The position numbers and the translations under genes were made by a program. Source: Flavobacteriaceae bacterium (GTDB taxonomy: Bacteria; Bacteroidota; Bacteroidia; Flavobacteriales; Flavobacteriaceae). From it: DNA of 14,876 bases. Shown here in pieces: positions 14,390 through 14,876 of this stretch. The stretch spans positions 1 through 14,876 of the forward strand of contig WFMU01000225.1 in assembly GCA_015488935.1 (NCBI GenBank), in the 5' to 3' direction. The first letter of the stretch is position 1, and every line of letters begins with the position of its first letter. The notes beneath the pieces are model-generated. The model saw only the letters and a list, made by a program, of their open reading frames with translations, did not search any database and was not told the DNA's origin.

Positions 14390-14404
14390 GAAATTCTAAA
14401 TTTC
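14390..14404. promoter_or_regulatory. 15-bp palindrome GAAATT-N3-AATTTC, operator candidate
   Basis: GAAATT (14390-14395), CTA, AATTTC (14399-14404) is a perfect inverted repeat. It lies just after the regulator's -7 element, near its expected transcription start, and upstream of the tentative minus-strand -33 element. Autoregulation by the GntR protein is a reasonable inference, but the arms are AT-rich. Confidence 0.35.
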
Positions 14405-14426
14405 TGTAAAAGAATCTTTCTTGCAA

Positions 14427-14876
14427 ATGTTTATTAATATTAATGAAAAATCGAGCAAACCCAAATACAAGCAAGTTGTAGATGCTATTATTGCCAAAAT
14501 TTCGGAAGGAAGTTTAAAAATTGGCGAAAAAATACCATCCATTAATAAACTTAGCGAAGACACCTATTTATCCAGAGACACCGTAGAAAAAGCCTACAAA
14601 TACCTAAAAGAAAAAAAAGTAATTGTTTCGGTTAAAGGAAAAGGGTATTACACGGCAAAAACGGACTTAATTTCTAAGGTAAATATCTTTTTTTTAATTA
14701 ATAAATTAAGCTCTTATAAAATGCGACTTTACAATGCTTTTGTAAATAATATGGGTTTAAATGCACATATCAATCTGTTTATTTACCATTACGATGAATC
14801 GCTTTTTACCAATCTTATAAACAAACATATTGGTGGTTACGATTACTATATTATTATGAGTCATTTTACAGACGAA
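14427..14876 (+). CDS. GntR-family transcriptional regulator, C-terminus cut by window edge
   Basis: An open frame of 150 codons starts at the ATG at 14427 (MFININ) and runs to the window end without a stop. Residues about 10-75 form a GntR winged helix: YKQVVDAIIAKISEGSLKIG, then IPSINKLSEDTYLSRDTVEK (the helix-turn-helix), then AYKYLKEKKVIVSVKGKGYY (the wing). After about residue 80 comes the start of an effector domain (INKLSSYKMRLYNAF, then INLFIYHYDESLFTNLI), which looks like the periplasmic-binding-protein-like LacI-type domain that Bacteroidota GntR regulators often carry. It is divergent from the cluster, with 195 bp between its start and that of rhaD, so it is the likely local repressor, with rhamnose, rhamnulose or a uronate intermediate as inducer. 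The ligand is not readable from the sequence. Confidence 0.88.
   Translation, partial: MFININEKSSKPKYKQVVDAIIAKISEGSLKIGEKIPSINKLSEDTYLSRDTVEKAYKYLKEKKVIVSVKGKGYYTAKTDLISKVNIFFLINKLSSYKMRLYNAFVNNMGLNAHINLFIYHYDESLFTNLINKHIGGYDYYIIMSHFTDE

Overview
The window is AT-rich and its coding strand is almost entirely the minus strand. Gene content, lipoprotein signals, the lack of clear Shine-Dalgarno sites, a TAnnTTTG-type promoter and short interspersed heptamer repeats all point to a marine-type member of the Bacteroidota, most likely Flavobacteriaceae. This taxonomic call is inference from style and was not searched.

Layout, in the direction of transcription (right to left). At the right edge a GntR-family regulator (plus strand, cut by the window end) is divergent from a 12-gene minus-strand cluster. 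The cluster runs: bifunctional rhamnulose-1-phosphate aldolase/SDR dehydrogenase (rhaD), L-rhamnose isomerase of the Pseudomonas stutzeri type (rhaI), FGGY sugar kinase (probable L-rhamnulokinase), FMN-dependent L-lactate dehydrogenase (lldD-like), a three-gene TRAP transporter (DctP, DctQ, DctM types), 2-keto-3-deoxygluconate kinase (kdgK), KDPG aldolase (eda), kduI, kduD, and a DUF4861-like lipoprotein. At the left edge a separate minus-strand hypothetical gene runs off the window. Most junctions are 4 to 34 bp or overlap. Larger gaps occur before rhaI, eda, kduD and the DUF4861 gene, and each of these holds repeat-like DNA or a hairpin.

How the genes work together. L-rhamnose is isomerised to L-rhamnulose, phosphorylated, and split to DHAP and L-lactaldehyde. 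The SDR half of the aldolase fusion probably oxidises lactaldehyde to L-lactate, which the FMN enzyme takes to pyruvate. In parallel, unsaturated uronate released by polysaccharide lyases/hydrolases (as 4-deoxy-L-threo-5-hexosulose uronate) goes through KduI, KduD, KdgK and Eda to pyruvate and glyceraldehyde-3-phosphate. Joining both pathways with one transporter and one regulator is what is expected for consumption of a rhamnose-uronate polymer such as ulvan or rhamnogalacturonan. No SusC/SusD, lyase, sulfatase or glycoside hydrolase lies in the window, so the depolymerising part must be elsewhere.

The least ordinary material is non-coding or boundary DNA. (1) A 109-bp tandem repeat (about three copies) between kduI and kduD duplicates the first codons of kduD, so that two 34-codon mini-ORFs are stacked head to tail in front of kduD. 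(2) The same class of 7-bp repeats occurs downstream of kduD, inside the 109-bp units, and as coding DNA for the signal peptide of the TRAP binding protein. (3) Small palindromes lie between the divergent promoters. No CRISPR array, rRNA, tRNA, insertion sequence or prophage was seen.
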